Shown: positions 1-9,563 of the stretch, one piece after another
Layout: the number at the start of each line of letters is the position of its first letter
Position numbering within the stretch: the first letter of the stretch is position 1
DNA from: Chloroflexota bacterium
GTDB lineage: Bacteria; Chloroflexota; Dehalococcoidia; SM23-28-2; RBG-16-64-32
Assembly: GCA_022561095.1 (NCBI GenBank)
Contig: JADFRV010000002.1
Span: 1-41,138 of the forward strand
DNA length: 41,138 bases
Reading direction: 5' to 3'
The notes under the pieces: model-generated
Told to the model about the DNA's origin: nothing
Databases searched by the model: none
What the model saw: the letters and a program-made list of their open reading frames with translations, nothing else
Translations under genes and position numbers: made by a program

Positions 1-1
1 C

Positions 2-454
2 TCCGAGCGGTTCCTCGTTGACATCCTCGGTCTGGGCTGGGCGGAGGCGCACGAGGAGGCGCATCGGTTCGAGCATGCCATTTCGCCGCGCGTGGATGAG
101 CGCATCTTCGCCCTCCTCAACCACCCGACGACCTGCCCCCACGGCAGCCCCATCCCCGGCACGGGCGCCAAGCTGGACCCCAACCTCGTGCCCATGAACG
201 GACTGAAGAAGGGAGATAAGGCCACGGTGCGCTTCATCTCCGAGGAGCTGGAGGAGGACCTGGAGCTTCTGCGCTACCTGGAGCGGGGAAACGTCAAGCC
301 GGGCCGGGAGATCACGGTGCAGGAGATGGTGCCCTCCACCGGGGTGGTGGTGATCGATACCGGCGGCCAGAGCGTCTCCCTGGGGCTGGCGGTGGCGGCG
401 AAGATCCGCGTCGAGACCTCGCGGCGGTCGGCGAAGGCCGGCGCCGGGGCGTAG
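2..454 (+). CDS. DtxR/MntR-family metal-dependent transcriptional regulator, C-terminal part (5' truncated by window edge)
   Basis: The reading frame is open from base 2, so the gene begins before the window; about 150 residues are visible. The segment matches the dimerisation and metal-binding domain of the DtxR/MntR family (ERFLVDILGLGW, then HEEAHRFEHAIS, then HPTTCPHGSPIP), followed by an SH3-like FeoA domain at the C-terminus (LKKGDKATVRFI, VKPGREITV). Family members sense Fe2+ or Mn2+ and repress uptake or storage genes. The helix-turn-helix lies upstream of the window, so metal specificity and DNA contacts cannot be judged. It ends 10 bp from the convergent PhzF-like gene. Confidence 0.88.
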   Translation, partial: SERFLVDILGLGWAEAHEEAHRFEHAISPRVDERIFALLNHPTTCPHGSPIPGTGAKLDPNLVPMNGLKKGDKATVRFISEELEEDLELLRYLERGNVKPGREITVQEMVPSTGVVVIDTGGQSVSLGLAVAAKIRVETSRRSAKAGAGA

Positions 455-464
455 GTTTCAGGGC

Positions 465-1340
465 TCACAACCTGATTTCGCCCTCGATCACCGTAACGGC
501 GTGGCCGCCGATCTCGATTCCGCGGCCGTCATTGAATACTCTCACGAAGACCTTGCCGTCACGCCCCATCTCGGTCCCCTGGCTGGCCACGTACTCGTCG
601 CCGATATCCTTCAGCATCCCTGTCTTGGAAAGGTATGCGGCCACGGTGGCGTTGCCGCTTCCACAGACAGGATCCTCGAGGATGCCTTCGGCCGGCGCGA
701 AGGATCGGACGTGTACTGCCGCGCCGTCGCCGGACTCGAGGCCAAAGACGGTTACACCGACCACGCTCAAGTCATGGCTCAGTTTGGCGACGGCGGCCAT
801 GTCTGGCTCGAGGCGACGAAGCGACTCTACGTCTTCCATGAGAGCGACGAGCCAGATGGCGCCGACATCGATCGCCATGGGCGCGGGCCGCCTCGCGATG
901 GGCGCGCCGAGCGCCGCCGAGATGGCGTCCGCCGACGCCTCGTGGGTGCCCACTACCTTCGCCTCGGGGACGCGTACGAAGATGCGCCTGTCCTCGCCTG
1001 TACTCTCCATTGTCAAGGGCAGCACTCCCGCCAGACACTCTTGGCGGATGCTTCTGGATTCGGAAGGCAGGATGCCGCTTTCCAGGACGGCGTGGGCGGA
1101 GCCGACGGTGGGGTGGCCGGCGAACGGCAGCTCTTGGCCGGGCGTGAAGATGCGCAGCCGGTAGTCTGCGTCTGCGGTCGGCTTCAGCACAAACGTCGTC
1201 TCTGAGAGGTTGGTCCAGGAGGCTATGCGCTGCATCTGTGCGGGGTCGATGTCGTCTGCGTCCAGCACCACGGCTACTGGATTGCCGAAGAAGGGCCGGC
1301 CGGTGAACACGTCTACCTGCTTGAACCTGTAGGTGGGCAT
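465..1340 (-). CDS. PhzF family isomerase/epimerase
   Basis: A 291-residue protein of normal PhzF length with the two-lobed diaminopimelate-epimerase-like fold. Visible signatures are the N-terminal QVDVFTGRPFFGNPVAVV, Glu47 in the NLSETTF segment (position of the catalytic glutamate of PhzF), the GHPTVGSAH motif at 75-83 and DPVCGSGNAT in the second lobe. Family members isomerise small acidic or phenazine-precursor substrates in the cytoplasm. No phenazine genes are nearby, so the substrate is unknown. A TACAAT -10-like hexamer lies about 35 bp upstream of the ATG on the minus strand. Confidence 0.9.
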   Translation of the reverse strand: MPTYRFKQVDVFTGRPFFGNPVAVVLDADDIDPAQMQRIASWTNLSETTFVLKPTADADYRLRIFTPGQELPFAGHPTVGSAHAVLESGILPSESRSIRQECLAGVLPLTMESTGEDRRIFVRVPEAKVVGTHEASADAISAALGAPIARRPAPMAIDVGAIWLVALMEDVESLRRLEPDMAAVAKLSHDLSVVGVTVFGLESGDGAAVHVRSFAPAEGILEDPVCGSGNATVAAYLSKTGMLKDIGDEYVASQGTEMGRDGKVFVRVFNDGRGIEIGGHAVTVIEGEIRL

Positions 1341-1445
1341 AGTGCGGCCTTTCGAACTAATTGAGCGCTTTGATTGTACTAACGAGGGTCTTCAGAAAAC
1401 GTCACGGGGGCGCCGCTCGCGAAATCAGGCGTTGCGCCGAACCGT

Positions 1446-2309
1446 CTAGCGCTTGGCCAGCTCCGGACGGCCGGACCAGGTCCAGGCGAGGTTGGTGCGG
1501 GAGACGCCCAGGAGCATGCCGTGCAGCGCCGTGGGGTGGATGAACAACCCCTCAGGGTTGGGGTCGTTGGTGCGACCGGCGTAGCGACCGCCCCGCGCCT
1601 CAAGTGCCCTCTGAATCGCCGCCACGTCGTCCGTCTCCACATAACCCATGTATATGCTCTGGCCGCGCCTGGCGTGGAAGCGGCCCATGGCCCGCGACGG
1701 CTCCGTGGGCTGGGACAGCTCTATACGGTCTAGCTGTTGCGGCGGGTTGAACAGCGTGAGCTGGCCGGTGTAGCCGTACTGCTCGCTCTCGATGGGAGAG
1801 AAGTTGGAGTCGTCAAGCCCGAAAATATCGGCGTAGAACGCCGCCGCCCGCTGGTGGTCGTCCACGAGGTTCGTCACCTCGTACAGCCACTTGACGAGGC
1901 CCACGGGCGAGCGCTCCTCGTGCGGCGATAGGACGATGTTCATCCCCGGCGTCTGGTCCGAGGCCCCGCCTGCCGGACGGGCAGGGATGAACAGCCGCCC
2001 GTCCTCCCCGCTGTGGGTTATGCCTCGCTCGGAGAGGCGGCGGCCGAGGGTGGAGAGATCGGTGGTGGAGAAGCCGACGCCCAGGATGCCCTCACCCCAG
2101 CGCTCCAGATGCGTTGCGACCGGGCCTTCGCCGGCCGGCTCCAGCAGATCGAACTCGGAGATGCCCGCCTGCACTACCGTTCGCCGCGCCGCCAGGAGCT
2201 TGCTGGTGTCATCGCGAACGGGCTCGGCGCCGAGGATGGCGCGGAACGTGTCCGCTGCCACCGCGCGGTCGCGGACGGCGAGAAGCATCCGGTCGACGTG
2301 TTTGAGCAT
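1446..2309 (-). CDS. VOC (glyoxalase/dioxygenase superfamily) protein, two-module
   Basis: A 287-residue protein with two vicinal-oxygen-chelate modules: an N-terminal one (HVDRMLLAVRDRAVAADTFRAILGAEP) and a second beginning near KWLYEVTNLVDDHQRAAAFYADIFGL. VOC proteins bind a metal with His/Glu ligands and catalyse isomerisation, ring cleavage or lyase reactions. The start is supported by a GAGGAGG ribosome site directly before the ATG. It diverges from the enoyl-CoA hydratase gene over a 117-bp region with a TAGAAT -10-like element on the minus strand. Substrate cannot be inferred. Confidence 0.8.
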   Translation of the reverse strand: MLKHVDRMLLAVRDRAVAADTFRAILGAEPVRDDTSKLLAARRTVVQAGISEFDLLEPAGEGPVATHLERWGEGILGVGFSTTDLSTLGRRLSERGITHSGEDGRLFIPARPAGGASDQTPGMNIVLSPHEERSPVGLVKWLYEVTNLVDDHQRAAAFYADIFGLDDSNFSPIESEQYGYTGQLTLFNPPQQLDRIELSQPTEPSRAMGRFHARRGQSIYMGYVETDDVAAIQRALEARGGRYAGRTNDPNPEGLFIHPTALHGMLLGVSRTNLAWTWSGRPELAKR

Positions 2310-2426
2310 GGCGGCGCCTCCTCATAGGTGCATGTGACGCTGGCACGGCGATTCTAGCATAAGTTTGATCTTTTCAAGCAGAAACTGTCTCCCTATCATT
2401 GAGGTCGATCCTGGAAGGAGGCTCCA

Positions 2427-3221
2427 ATGACCACCACCACCGACACTGTGCTCCTCGACGTCGCCGAGCACGTCGCGACCGTGACGTTGAACCGCCCCGA
2501 AAAGCTCAACGCCCTTAGCGGAGAGCTGATGGACGGGTTGACCCCCACCATCGAAGGAGTGGCGGAAGACAGCGAGGTGCGCTGTGTGGTGGTCACCGGC
2601 GCCGGCCGCGGCTTCTGCGCCGGCGGAGACATCGCCGGTATGGCCTCCGGCGAGGCGGTGCCGAACGAGAGCCCAATCGCCCATCTCCGCCGCCGTGAGG
2701 AGGTCTCCCGGCTGCTGCACGAGATGCCCAAGCCGACGATCGCCATGATCAACGGCCCGGCGGCCGGCGCGGGGCTGAGCATCGCTCTCGCCTGCGACAT
2801 CCGCATCGCCGGGGAGAGCGCGCGTATGGGCACCGCCTTCGTGCGGGTCGGCTTCTCCGGCGATTACGGGGGCACCTGGATGCTCCAGCGGCTGGTTGGG
2901 ACGGCCAAGGCCCGCGAGCTCTACTTCACCGGCGACCTGATCGACGCGCGAGAGGCGGAGCGCATTGGACTGGTGAACCGCACCGTGCCCGACGATCAGC
3001 TGGCCGGCGAGACGCGCGCCCTGGCCGAGCGCATCGCCAAGGGGCCGCCTATCGCCCTCGCTCGCATGAAGCAGAACATGAACCTGGGCCTGCACTCTGA
3101 CTACGCTACTCTGTTGGACGCGGAGGCGGAGGGGATGGTAATGACCGGCGCCACGGAGGACAGCAGGGAGGCGCTAAAGGCGTTCCTGGAGAAGAGGACG
3201 CCCACGTTCCACGGGCGGTAA
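2427..3221 (+). CDS. Enoyl-CoA hydratase/isomerase family protein
   Basis: A 264-residue crotonase-fold protein. The oxyanion-hole segments are present (GRGFCAGGD at 60-68 and INGPAAGAGLSIALACD at 108-124). The position that carries the first catalytic Glu of classical hydratases is not Glu here, while Asp146 in the SGDYGGTW segment matches the acid used by PaaG-type isomerases, so isomerase activity is at least as likely as hydration. The ATG is preceded by GGAAGGAGGCTCC. Family members act on acyl-CoA thioesters in fatty-acid or aromatic degradation; no other beta-oxidation gene is adjacent. Confidence 0.92.
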   Translation: MTTTTDTVLLDVAEHVATVTLNRPEKLNALSGELMDGLTPTIEGVAEDSEVRCVVVTGAGRGFCAGGDIAGMASGEAVPNESPIAHLRRREEVSRLLHEMPKPTIAMINGPAAGAGLSIALACDIRIAGESARMGTAFVRVGFSGDYGGTWMLQRLVGTAKARELYFTGDLIDAREAERIGLVNRTVPDDQLAGETRALAERIAKGPPIALARMKQNMNLGLHSDYATLLDAEAEGMVMTGATEDSREALKAFLEKRTPTFHGR

Positions 3222-3225
3222 GAGG

Positions 3226-4275
3226 CTAATGCTCGTTCAGGGCGTCGATGAAGCGGCGCAGGCGGCCGTAGCTGCGCTGGTTGAAGTCCAGCGCTAGCCG
3301 TGCCAGTTCGGGGAAGTCGCCTTCCTCAACCTCAGCCTCGGACGGCTCCACCGCTCTCAGCGTACCGGAGCGCAGGATATCGGCGAACTCCTCCGCGAGG
3401 CGGGCCAGGGCGCGCTCGTCGGGGAGGCGCTGGAGGCGCAGGACGAGGACGCCGTCGACGTAGCGCTGGGAGTGGTAGTTGCGGTAGAACCCCTCGATCT
3501 CAGCCACGGCGGATTTGATGCTATCCGTGATGTGGACCAGGTCCATGTCCTCGGGCGAGATGAGGCCCTGGCCGGCGAGATGACCTTCTATGAACCGCCG
3601 CCAATCGGACCAGTACCGCCCGCCTTCCGCCTCCATCAGGACCACGGGGTGCAGATCGCTCTTGCCCGTCTGCATCAAGGTCAGCAGCTCGAACGTCTCG
3701 TCCAGGGTGCCGAAGCCTCCCGGGAACAGGGCGAAGGCATGCGACTCCTTGAGGAAGGTTACCTTGCGGGTGAAGAAGTACTTGAAGTTGATCAGCTTGG
3801 GGTCGCCCTCAATGACTACGTTGGGCTCTATGTCCATAGGCAAGCGGATATTGGCGCCGAAGCTGCGCTCTGCGCCCGCGCCCTCGTGTCCGGCCTCCAT
3901 GATCCCCGGCCCGGCGCCGGTGATCACCATCCACCCCCGCTCCGCGATCTCCTCGGCGAACATGCGGGCGCACTGATAGTTCGGGTCCTCCGGGTCGGAC
4001 CTTGAGGAGCCGAAGATACTGACCTTGCGCACGCCCCGGTACTGCTTGAACACCTTGAAGGCGTAGGCGAACTCCTTCAGCGCCGCGTTCACCAGCTTCA
4101 TCTCACCGCGGTCGGAGCGGTCACGGGCGACGCGAAAGCAAGCGGTGATCATCTCCGCTACCAGATCGCTATCGTTAGATATGCCGCTGGCCTCGACCAG
4201 CTTCGCGATGTTGGTGTCCAGCTCCTTGTCGCCGGTGCGGTAACGGCGGCGAGTACGTTCGGCCCTTTCTGTCAT
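3226..4275 (-). CDS. LOG family nucleotide-binding (lysine decarboxylase-like) protein
   Basis: The Rossmann-like LOG domain is clear: SIFGSSRS (87-92), GAGPGIMEAGHEGA (120-133) and PGGFGTLDE (185-193), the signature of phosphoribohydrolases that release free bases from nucleoside monophosphates. At 349 residues it is longer than simple LOG enzymes (about 180-250), with extra N-terminal helices (1-75) and a long C-terminal extension, as in the larger bacterial subgroup whose role is less certain. The start ATG sits 50 bp from the divergent dinB start, so the two promoters must overlap. Confidence 0.88.
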   Translation of the reverse strand: MTERAERTRRRYRTGDKELDTNIAKLVEASGISNDSDLVAEMITACFRVARDRSDRGEMKLVNAALKEFAYAFKVFKQYRGVRKVSIFGSSRSDPEDPNYQCARMFAEEIAERGWMVITGAGPGIMEAGHEGAGAERSFGANIRLPMDIEPNVVIEGDPKLINFKYFFTRKVTFLKESHAFALFPGGFGTLDETFELLTLMQTGKSDLHPVVLMEAEGGRYWSDWRRFIEGHLAGQGLISPEDMDLVHITDSIKSAVAEIEGFYRNYHSQRYVDGVLVLRLQRLPDERALARLAEEFADILRSGTLRAVEPSEAEVEEGDFPELARLALDFNQRSYGRLRRFIDALNEH

Positions 4276-4313
4276 AGCGTCTTCAGTCTATCACCAGCCG
4301 GCGGCCGGGACGC

Positions 4314-4319
4314 TATTAT
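4314..4319 (+). promoter_or_regulatory. -10 hexamer of a predicted leaderless dinB promoter
   Basis: TATTAT ends 7 bp before the ATG at 4326. Transcription normally starts about 7 bp downstream of the -10 box, which would place +1 on the start codon itself. There is no Shine-Dalgarno sequence between the hexamer and the ATG, consistent with a leaderless mRNA. Confidence 0.5.
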
Positions 4320-4325
4320 GAAGAC

Positions 4326-5399
4326 ATGCCGCGCACGATTCTGCATGCTGACCTGGACGCCTTCTACGCCTCGGTGGAGCAGTTGGACAGGCCGGAGCTG
4401 CGGGGCAGGCCGGTGGTGGTGGGAGCGCCGCCGCAGGCGCGCGGGGTTGTGGCCGCAGCCTCCTACGAGGCACGCCGCTTCGGTATCCACTCCGCCATGC
4501 CCATGAGCCGCGCTCTCCGCCTCTGCCCGCAGGCGGTGCAGGTGGCGCCTCGCTTCGACCGCTACGGTGAGGTCTCCCGCAGAGTGATGGCGATCTTCCG
4601 CGAGGTGACGCCGCTGGTGGAGCCGCTTTCGCTGGACGAGGCGTTTCTGGACGCCACGGAACAGGTTGGGGCGCATGGCGGCCCCGAAGCGCTGGCCCGC
4701 GAGATCAAGCGCCGGGTGAAGGAGGAGACAGGTCTCACGGCGTCCATCGGCGTGGGCACGAACAAGACGGTCGCCAAGATCGCCTCGGAGATGGAGAAGC
4801 CGGACGGGCTGGTGGTGGTGTCGCCGGGGGAGGAGGCGTCGTTCCTGGCGCCCCTGCCGGTGCGCTCCCTATGGGGTGTCGGTCCCAAGGCGGAGGAAGC
4901 GCTTCTCCAGATGGGGATGCACACTATCGGCGAGCTGGCGCGGGCCGGTGAGGCCGCGCTTGTCGAGCGCTTCGGCGTTCGCGGCCAGTGGTTCCGCCGT
5001 ATGGCTAACGGCCTGGACGATCGGCCTGTGGAGACCGAACAGGAGCGCAAGTCCGTGGGCGCCGAGACCACCTTCCCCCGCGACCTGGCCGACGGTCCGG
5101 AGCTGCGTGAGATTCTGAGCCGGGTGGCGGAGGAGGTGGCGAGACGGCTGCGAGAGAAAGGGGTTAGGGCGAGCACGGTGGTCCTTAAGCTGCGCTATAG
5201 CGACTTCCGCACAATCACTCGTCAGGCCAGCCTGGCGGAGGGGGTGGATAGCGCGCGTGAGCTGGTCACCGTGGCGGGCGCGCTGCTGGACAAGACGGCC
5301 GAGGCCGGCCAGCGGTTTCGGCTGCTGGGGATACACGGGACTAATCTCCAGGCGCCTGGCCCCGCTTCGGGCGGACAGCTTGGCCTGTGGGGGCGATAA
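4326..5399 (+). CDS. dinB: DNA polymerase IV (Y-family translesion polymerase)
   Basis: A 357-residue Y-family polymerase. Catalytic carboxylates are Asp9 (HADLDAFYASVEQ) and Asp104/Glu105 (LSLDEAFLD); the steric-gate region YASVEQ, the fingers motif YEARRFGIHSAMP and the helix-hairpin-helix segment SIGVGTNKTVAKIASEMEKP are intact. The C-terminus ends in QLGLW (351-355), a canonical beta-clamp binding motif, so the gene looks complete and functional. It bypasses DNA lesions at stalled forks. No LexA-type box was recognised upstream; the mRNA is probably leaderless. Confidence 0.96.
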   Translation: MPRTILHADLDAFYASVEQLDRPELRGRPVVVGAPPQARGVVAAASYEARRFGIHSAMPMSRALRLCPQAVQVAPRFDRYGEVSRRVMAIFREVTPLVEPLSLDEAFLDATEQVGAHGGPEALAREIKRRVKEETGLTASIGVGTNKTVAKIASEMEKPDGLVVVSPGEEASFLAPLPVRSLWGVGPKAEEALLQMGMHTIGELARAGEAALVERFGVRGQWFRRMANGLDDRPVETEQERKSVGAETTFPRDLADGPELREILSRVAEEVARRLREKGVRASTVVLKLRYSDFRTITRQASLAEGVDSARELVTVAGALLDKTAEAGQRFRLLGIHGTNLQAPGPASGGQLGLWGR

Positions 5400-5457
5400 G
5401 GGAAGGTTGGCTACGCGGATACGAGGGGTTGCTTGAGATGTGGAACGGAGACGGTGA

Positions 5458-6966
5458 TCAGACGGCGGGCTCCGGCGTCCGCTCCGCCTGGGGCTTCGCA
5501 GCCGGCACCTGGATCGTCTCCAGGAACACGCGCACCACCGTCGGGTCCCACTGGCTGCCGGCGCCGTCCTTAAGGATCTCGATCGCGGCCTCGTGTGGCA
5601 TCGCCTGCCGGTAGAGTCGGTCGGTGGTCATCGCATCGTAGGCGTCGGCGACGGCGACGATGCGCGCACCTGTAGGGGTGCGCTCGCCGCGGAGGCCGTC
5701 TGGATAGCCCTGGCCGTCCCAGCGCTCGTGGTGATGGTAGACGATCGGGTAGACGTTCATCAGGAAGGGCACCCGCTTGCAAATCTGGCCGCCGCTATAG
5801 CAGTGTTGCTTGACGATGGCGAACTCGTCCGGTGTGAGCTTGCCCGGCTTCTTCAGGATGGCGTCCGGCACGACGATCTTGCCCACGTCGTGGAGCGCCG
5901 CCCCCATCCGCACGACCTCGATCTCCTGCTGAGGTAGGGCTAGCTTGGTGGCTATGTGGGAGGCGTGCTCGGCGAGACGGTGGCAGTGGCCGCCGGTGTA
6001 GGGGTCGCGGCTCTCGATCGCCTCGGTGAGCGCCAGCGCCGTATCGAAGGCGAAGCGGGTCAGGCTCTCCCTCTGCCGCACGCTGCGGATCGCCAGCTCC
6101 GTCTGGCGGGCCAGCCGTTCCAGGCGGGTGAGCTCGTCGGGGGCGAATTGGCGCTCCCTTTCGTAGCAGATCACAAGGGCGGCGGCGACTCCCTCGTCGA
6201 ACTCCAGGGGAGCGGCGGCGGCGGACCGGTATCCCATAGTTTGGGCGAACTCGCGCAGGCTGTCATAGCGCGGGTCATCGAGGACGTTGCTGGAGGTGGC
6301 GATACGGCGGTGAAGGATAGCCCAACCGGAGACACCTTCACCGCGGGGAGCGCCGTTGGGAAACAGACGGAGGAAGTCTTCCGTCTCGAACCCGTGGGCG
6401 GCGTAGGGTCGCTCGCCGCTGGCAGGGTCGGACACCACGAGGCTGCAAAGCTTGGCGCCCGTGAGCTCTGCCACGCGGTGGGTGATCTCCCGGAGCACCT
6501 CCGTCTCATCGTCGCCGGCCATGATGGTGCTGTGGATGACGCTCAACGTCTCCAGCTCATGCTGGCGTATATCGTTGTGGGCCTGCACGTCCAGCAGGTG
6601 TTCTACGGTGTTATCGAGCTTGTCGCGCTGTGTCTTGATGTTCGCCCACTGGTTTATGGTGACGGTGAGGAAGAGGTAGACGGCAGGCCATCCCAGCCAG
6701 AACACCGGCATCACTGATTCGTTCATCTGGACGCCGAAGACGCCCATCGCCGGGCTGCTGGCCACGGAGGCCAGTATCGCTACGGAGAGGGAGTAGGGCA
6801 GGGGGTGGCGGAAAGCGAGGAAGATGATGGGCGCGAAGAACGCCGTAGTGAACACGCTAGGGATGAGGCCATCGTTGATGACCAGGAACGCGATCACGAT
6901 CGTGGCCGTGAGGGCCAGCGTCAGATCGAGTATGGGCTTACGGTTCTGCGCCGCCAAAAGGTTCAT
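5458..6966 (-). CDS. Membrane-anchored GAF-HD-GYP cyclic-di-GMP phosphodiesterase
   Basis: 502 residues: about four transmembrane helices in residues 14-108, a short coiled segment (110-145), a GAF sensor domain (about 150-295) and an HD-GYP domain (about 305-490). The HD dyad is His359-Asp360 (ALHDVGK) and the GYP signature is GYPDGL at 420. HD-GYP enzymes hydrolyse c-di-GMP; the GAF domain may bind a small ligand. The C-terminal 15-20 residues are low complexity. Together with the HD-GYP and GGDEF genes at 11.2-13.5 kb, it gives this window three c-di-GMP genes. Confidence 0.93.
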   Translation of the reverse strand: MNLLAAQNRKPILDLTLALTATIVIAFLVINDGLIPSVFTTAFFAPIIFLAFRHPLPYSLSVAILASVASSPAMGVFGVQMNESVMPVFWLGWPAVYLFLTVTINQWANIKTQRDKLDNTVEHLLDVQAHNDIRQHELETLSVIHSTIMAGDDETEVLREITHRVAELTGAKLCSLVVSDPASGERPYAAHGFETEDFLRLFPNGAPRGEGVSGWAILHRRIATSSNVLDDPRYDSLREFAQTMGYRSAAAAPLEFDEGVAAALVICYERERQFAPDELTRLERLARQTELAIRSVRQRESLTRFAFDTALALTEAIESRDPYTGGHCHRLAEHASHIATKLALPQQEIEVVRMGAALHDVGKIVVPDAILKKPGKLTPDEFAIVKQHCYSGGQICKRVPFLMNVYPIVYHHHERWDGQGYPDGLRGERTPTGARIVAVADAYDAMTTDRLYRQAMPHEAAIEILKDGAGSQWDPTVVRVFLETIQVPAAKPQAERTPEPAV

Positions 6967-7100
6967 AGACTAGCTTCGAGGTGGGCCATCACATCAACAA
7001 CTGGTGCTAGAACTACAGTACATAAGTTAGGACGGGTCTATCTGGAAAGCGTTGCAGAGTCAGCTGCGGGGTTAAGTAACAGTTAAGGTGAATACGGCCG

Positions 7101-7898
<798 letters not shown>

Positions 7899-7987
7899 CG
7901 GGCTAACCTCCTCCGGTGTGAAACCCGGGGGTAGTATAGCGAAACATCGATGCCGGGGAAACGACGCCTCCCGCCACCTCGGCGCGT

Positions 7988-7993
7988 TATAAT
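7988..7993 (+). promoter_or_regulatory. -10 hexamer (TATAAT) of the Gfo/Idh/MocA gene promoter
   Basis: A perfect TATAAT. The predicted +1 (about 8000) lies only about 4 nt before the ATG of the 13-codon upstream ORF at 8004. Confidence 0.5.
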
Positions 7994-8003
7994 ACGGCCA
8001 CCG

Positions 8004-8045
8004 ATGGCCGCACGGATGAAAAGCAGAGGCATATTCAGTAGATGA
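8004..8045 (+). CDS. Possible 13-codon upstream ORF translationally coupled to the Gfo/Idh/MocA gene
   Basis: ATG at 8004 opens a 13-codon frame (MAARMKSRGIFSR) whose TGA (8043-8045) overlaps the ATG of the next gene (8042-8044) as ATGA. The predicted transcript start is just 4 nt upstream of it, and there is no good Shine-Dalgarno sequence before either start, although GCAGAGGC about 14 nt before 8042 could serve weakly. The geometry suggests a near-leaderless leader ORF that delivers terminating ribosomes to the main gene. This is read from sequence only; chance cannot be excluded for so short a frame. Confidence 0.3.
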   Translation: MAARMKSRGIFSR

Positions 8046-9118
8046 CCGTACGCGTTGGTATCGTCGGTTCGGGGTTCGCGGCCAGCCTGCACGCGCAGGG
8101 GCTGAGACAGGTGCCGGGCGCGGAGATCGTGGCCGCCGCCTCCCCCAACGCCGAGCACGCCTGGGTGTTCGCCCGCAGCTTCGGTATCTCGCATACCTTC
8201 ATCGACTACAAGGACATGCTGCGGGGCGACCTTGTCGATGCCATCACCGTCGCCTGCCCTAACGACCTGCACCACGAGGTGACCCAGGCAGCGGCGGCCG
8301 CCGGCAAGCACGTGCTGGTGAACAAGCCGATGGCGCTGAACCTTTCGCAGTGCGACAGCATGATACGGGCCTGCCGCGAGGCGGGGGTGATCCTGATGTA
8401 CGGCGAGAACTTGTGCTTCGCCCCCAAGTACGTGCGGGCGAAGCAGCTGGCGGACGAGGGCGCATTGGGCGACGTCTACTACGTGCGGCAGTTAGAGAGC
8501 CACGAAGGCCCGCATTCGGACTGGCTCTGGGATGTGGAGCGCTGCGGCGGCGGCGTGCTCATGGACCTGGGCTGTCACTCCATCGCCTTCTGCCGCTGGG
8601 TGTTCGGCGACGCCCCGGTGGAGAGCGTCTCCGCTGAGCTGGGCCGCTTCGTCCATGGGGGGCGGACGAAGGGCGAGGACCACTCGCTGTTGACGATGAG
8701 GTTCGCCGGCGGCGGCATCGGCGTGGCCGAGAACTCCTGGGCGCGCGCTGCCGGCGCCGACGACCGCGCCGAGATCTACGGCTCCAAGGGGCTAACGGTG
8801 GCCGATCTGGCCCGCGGTTCCGCCCTCAGCACCTACAGCGAGCCCGGCTACGGCTACGCCATCGAGCAGGGGCCGGGGACGAAGGGCTGGAGCTGGACGG
8901 CGCTGGAGGAGGCCTGGAGCGATGGCTACGTGCAGGAGATGGCCCACTTTGTGGAGTGCGTGCAGGAGGGCGGTCAGCCCGCCCTCAGCGGCGAGGACGG
9001 CCGCGCCGTGCTGGAGATCATCTGCGCCGCTTACAAGTCGGCAGGCACGGGCCAGCGGGTGCGGCTGCCGTTCCAGACGGACGCCCGAAGGCCTATCGAT
9101 CTGTGGCTGGAGAAGTGA
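8042..9118 (+). CDS. Gfo/Idh/MocA family oxidoreductase
   Basis: 358 residues with the N-terminal NAD(P)-binding Rossmann fold (VGIVGSGFAASLHAQGL) and the family EKP-like motif appearing as NKPMALNLSQCD near residue 98. The C-terminal alpha/beta domain carries GGGVLMDLGCHSIAFCRW, the segment that holds the catalytic His of the family. Members oxidise or reduce sugar, inositol or related substrates. No sugar operon adjoins. The start is the ATG that overlaps the stop of the small upstream frame. Confidence 0.93.
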   Translation: MTVRVGIVGSGFAASLHAQGLRQVPGAEIVAAASPNAEHAWVFARSFGISHTFIDYKDMLRGDLVDAITVACPNDLHHEVTQAAAAAGKHVLVNKPMALNLSQCDSMIRACREAGVILMYGENLCFAPKYVRAKQLADEGALGDVYYVRQLESHEGPHSDWLWDVERCGGGVLMDLGCHSIAFCRWVFGDAPVESVSAELGRFVHGGRTKGEDHSLLTMRFAGGGIGVAENSWARAAGADDRAEIYGSKGLTVADLARGSALSTYSEPGYGYAIEQGPGTKGWSWTALEEAWSDGYVQEMAHFVECVQEGGQPALSGEDGRAVLEIICAAYKSAGTGQRVRLPFQTDARRPIDLWLEK

Positions 9119-9122
9119 GGCG

Positions 9123-9413
9123 CTAGCCGGCCTGGAGCGCCCTCTCCATCTCCGCCTCGGAGTGAGCGCGCAGCGTCTCGCTGTGCACGTTCCCGGTGGC
9201 GGCGATGTTGAACAGGCCGGCCAGCATCGCGTCCTCGCTGGGCGCGTCCACGATGGAGACGATGTCGTAACGCCCCTGCGTCCAGTAGGTGCCGACGACC
9301 TTGAAGCCGCGCTTCTCGTTCTCGGCTCGGACCTCGCGGGCGCGCTTCACGGTATCCTTGATGTTCTTCAGCCCCTGGTCGCTGAACTTGTACAGCACTA
9401 CGTAGGTGGGCAT
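9123..9413 (-). CDS. GYD domain-containing small protein
   Basis: 96 residues beginning MPTYVVLYKFSDQGLKNIKD and containing TYWTQGRYDIVSIVDAPSED, the ferredoxin-like GYD family pattern. The frame is open further upstream, but an AAAGGAGG ribosome site directly before the ATG at 9413 fixes this start. Function of the family is not established; some members lie near metabolic enzymes. It converges with the Gfo/Idh/MocA gene, 4 bp apart. Confidence 0.85.
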   Translation of the reverse strand: MPTYVVLYKFSDQGLKNIKDTVKRAREVRAENEKRGFKVVGTYWTQGRYDIVSIVDAPSEDAMLAGLFNIAATGNVHSETLRAHSEAEMERALQAG

Positions 9414-9551
9414 GAGTACCTCCTTTCGAAAAGCGGACCACGGGATGCATGCGTATTCTATGGCATCGCTCCAGATTTCGGAAGCCGTACGTTCGCTATC
9501 GTTCCACCGCTCGCTCGATGGAGGCACAGAGTTGCTCGCAAGTAGCTGCGA

Positions 9552-9557
9552 TACAAT
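9552..9557 (+). promoter_or_regulatory. -10 hexamer of a predicted leaderless promoter for the GNAT-dehydratase fusion
   Basis: TACAAT ends 7 bp before the GTG start at 9564, putting the expected +1 on the GTG. No Shine-Dalgarno sequence fits in the gap. Confidence 0.45.
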
Positions 9558-9563
9558 TAGACC

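Noticed and set aside
2..454. The DtxR-like regulator as the controller of the 37-bp element
   Set aside because: Spacing of TAGG...CCTA in the element is one base longer than the classical DtxR operator, the gene lies 31 kb away, and no direct evidence links them.
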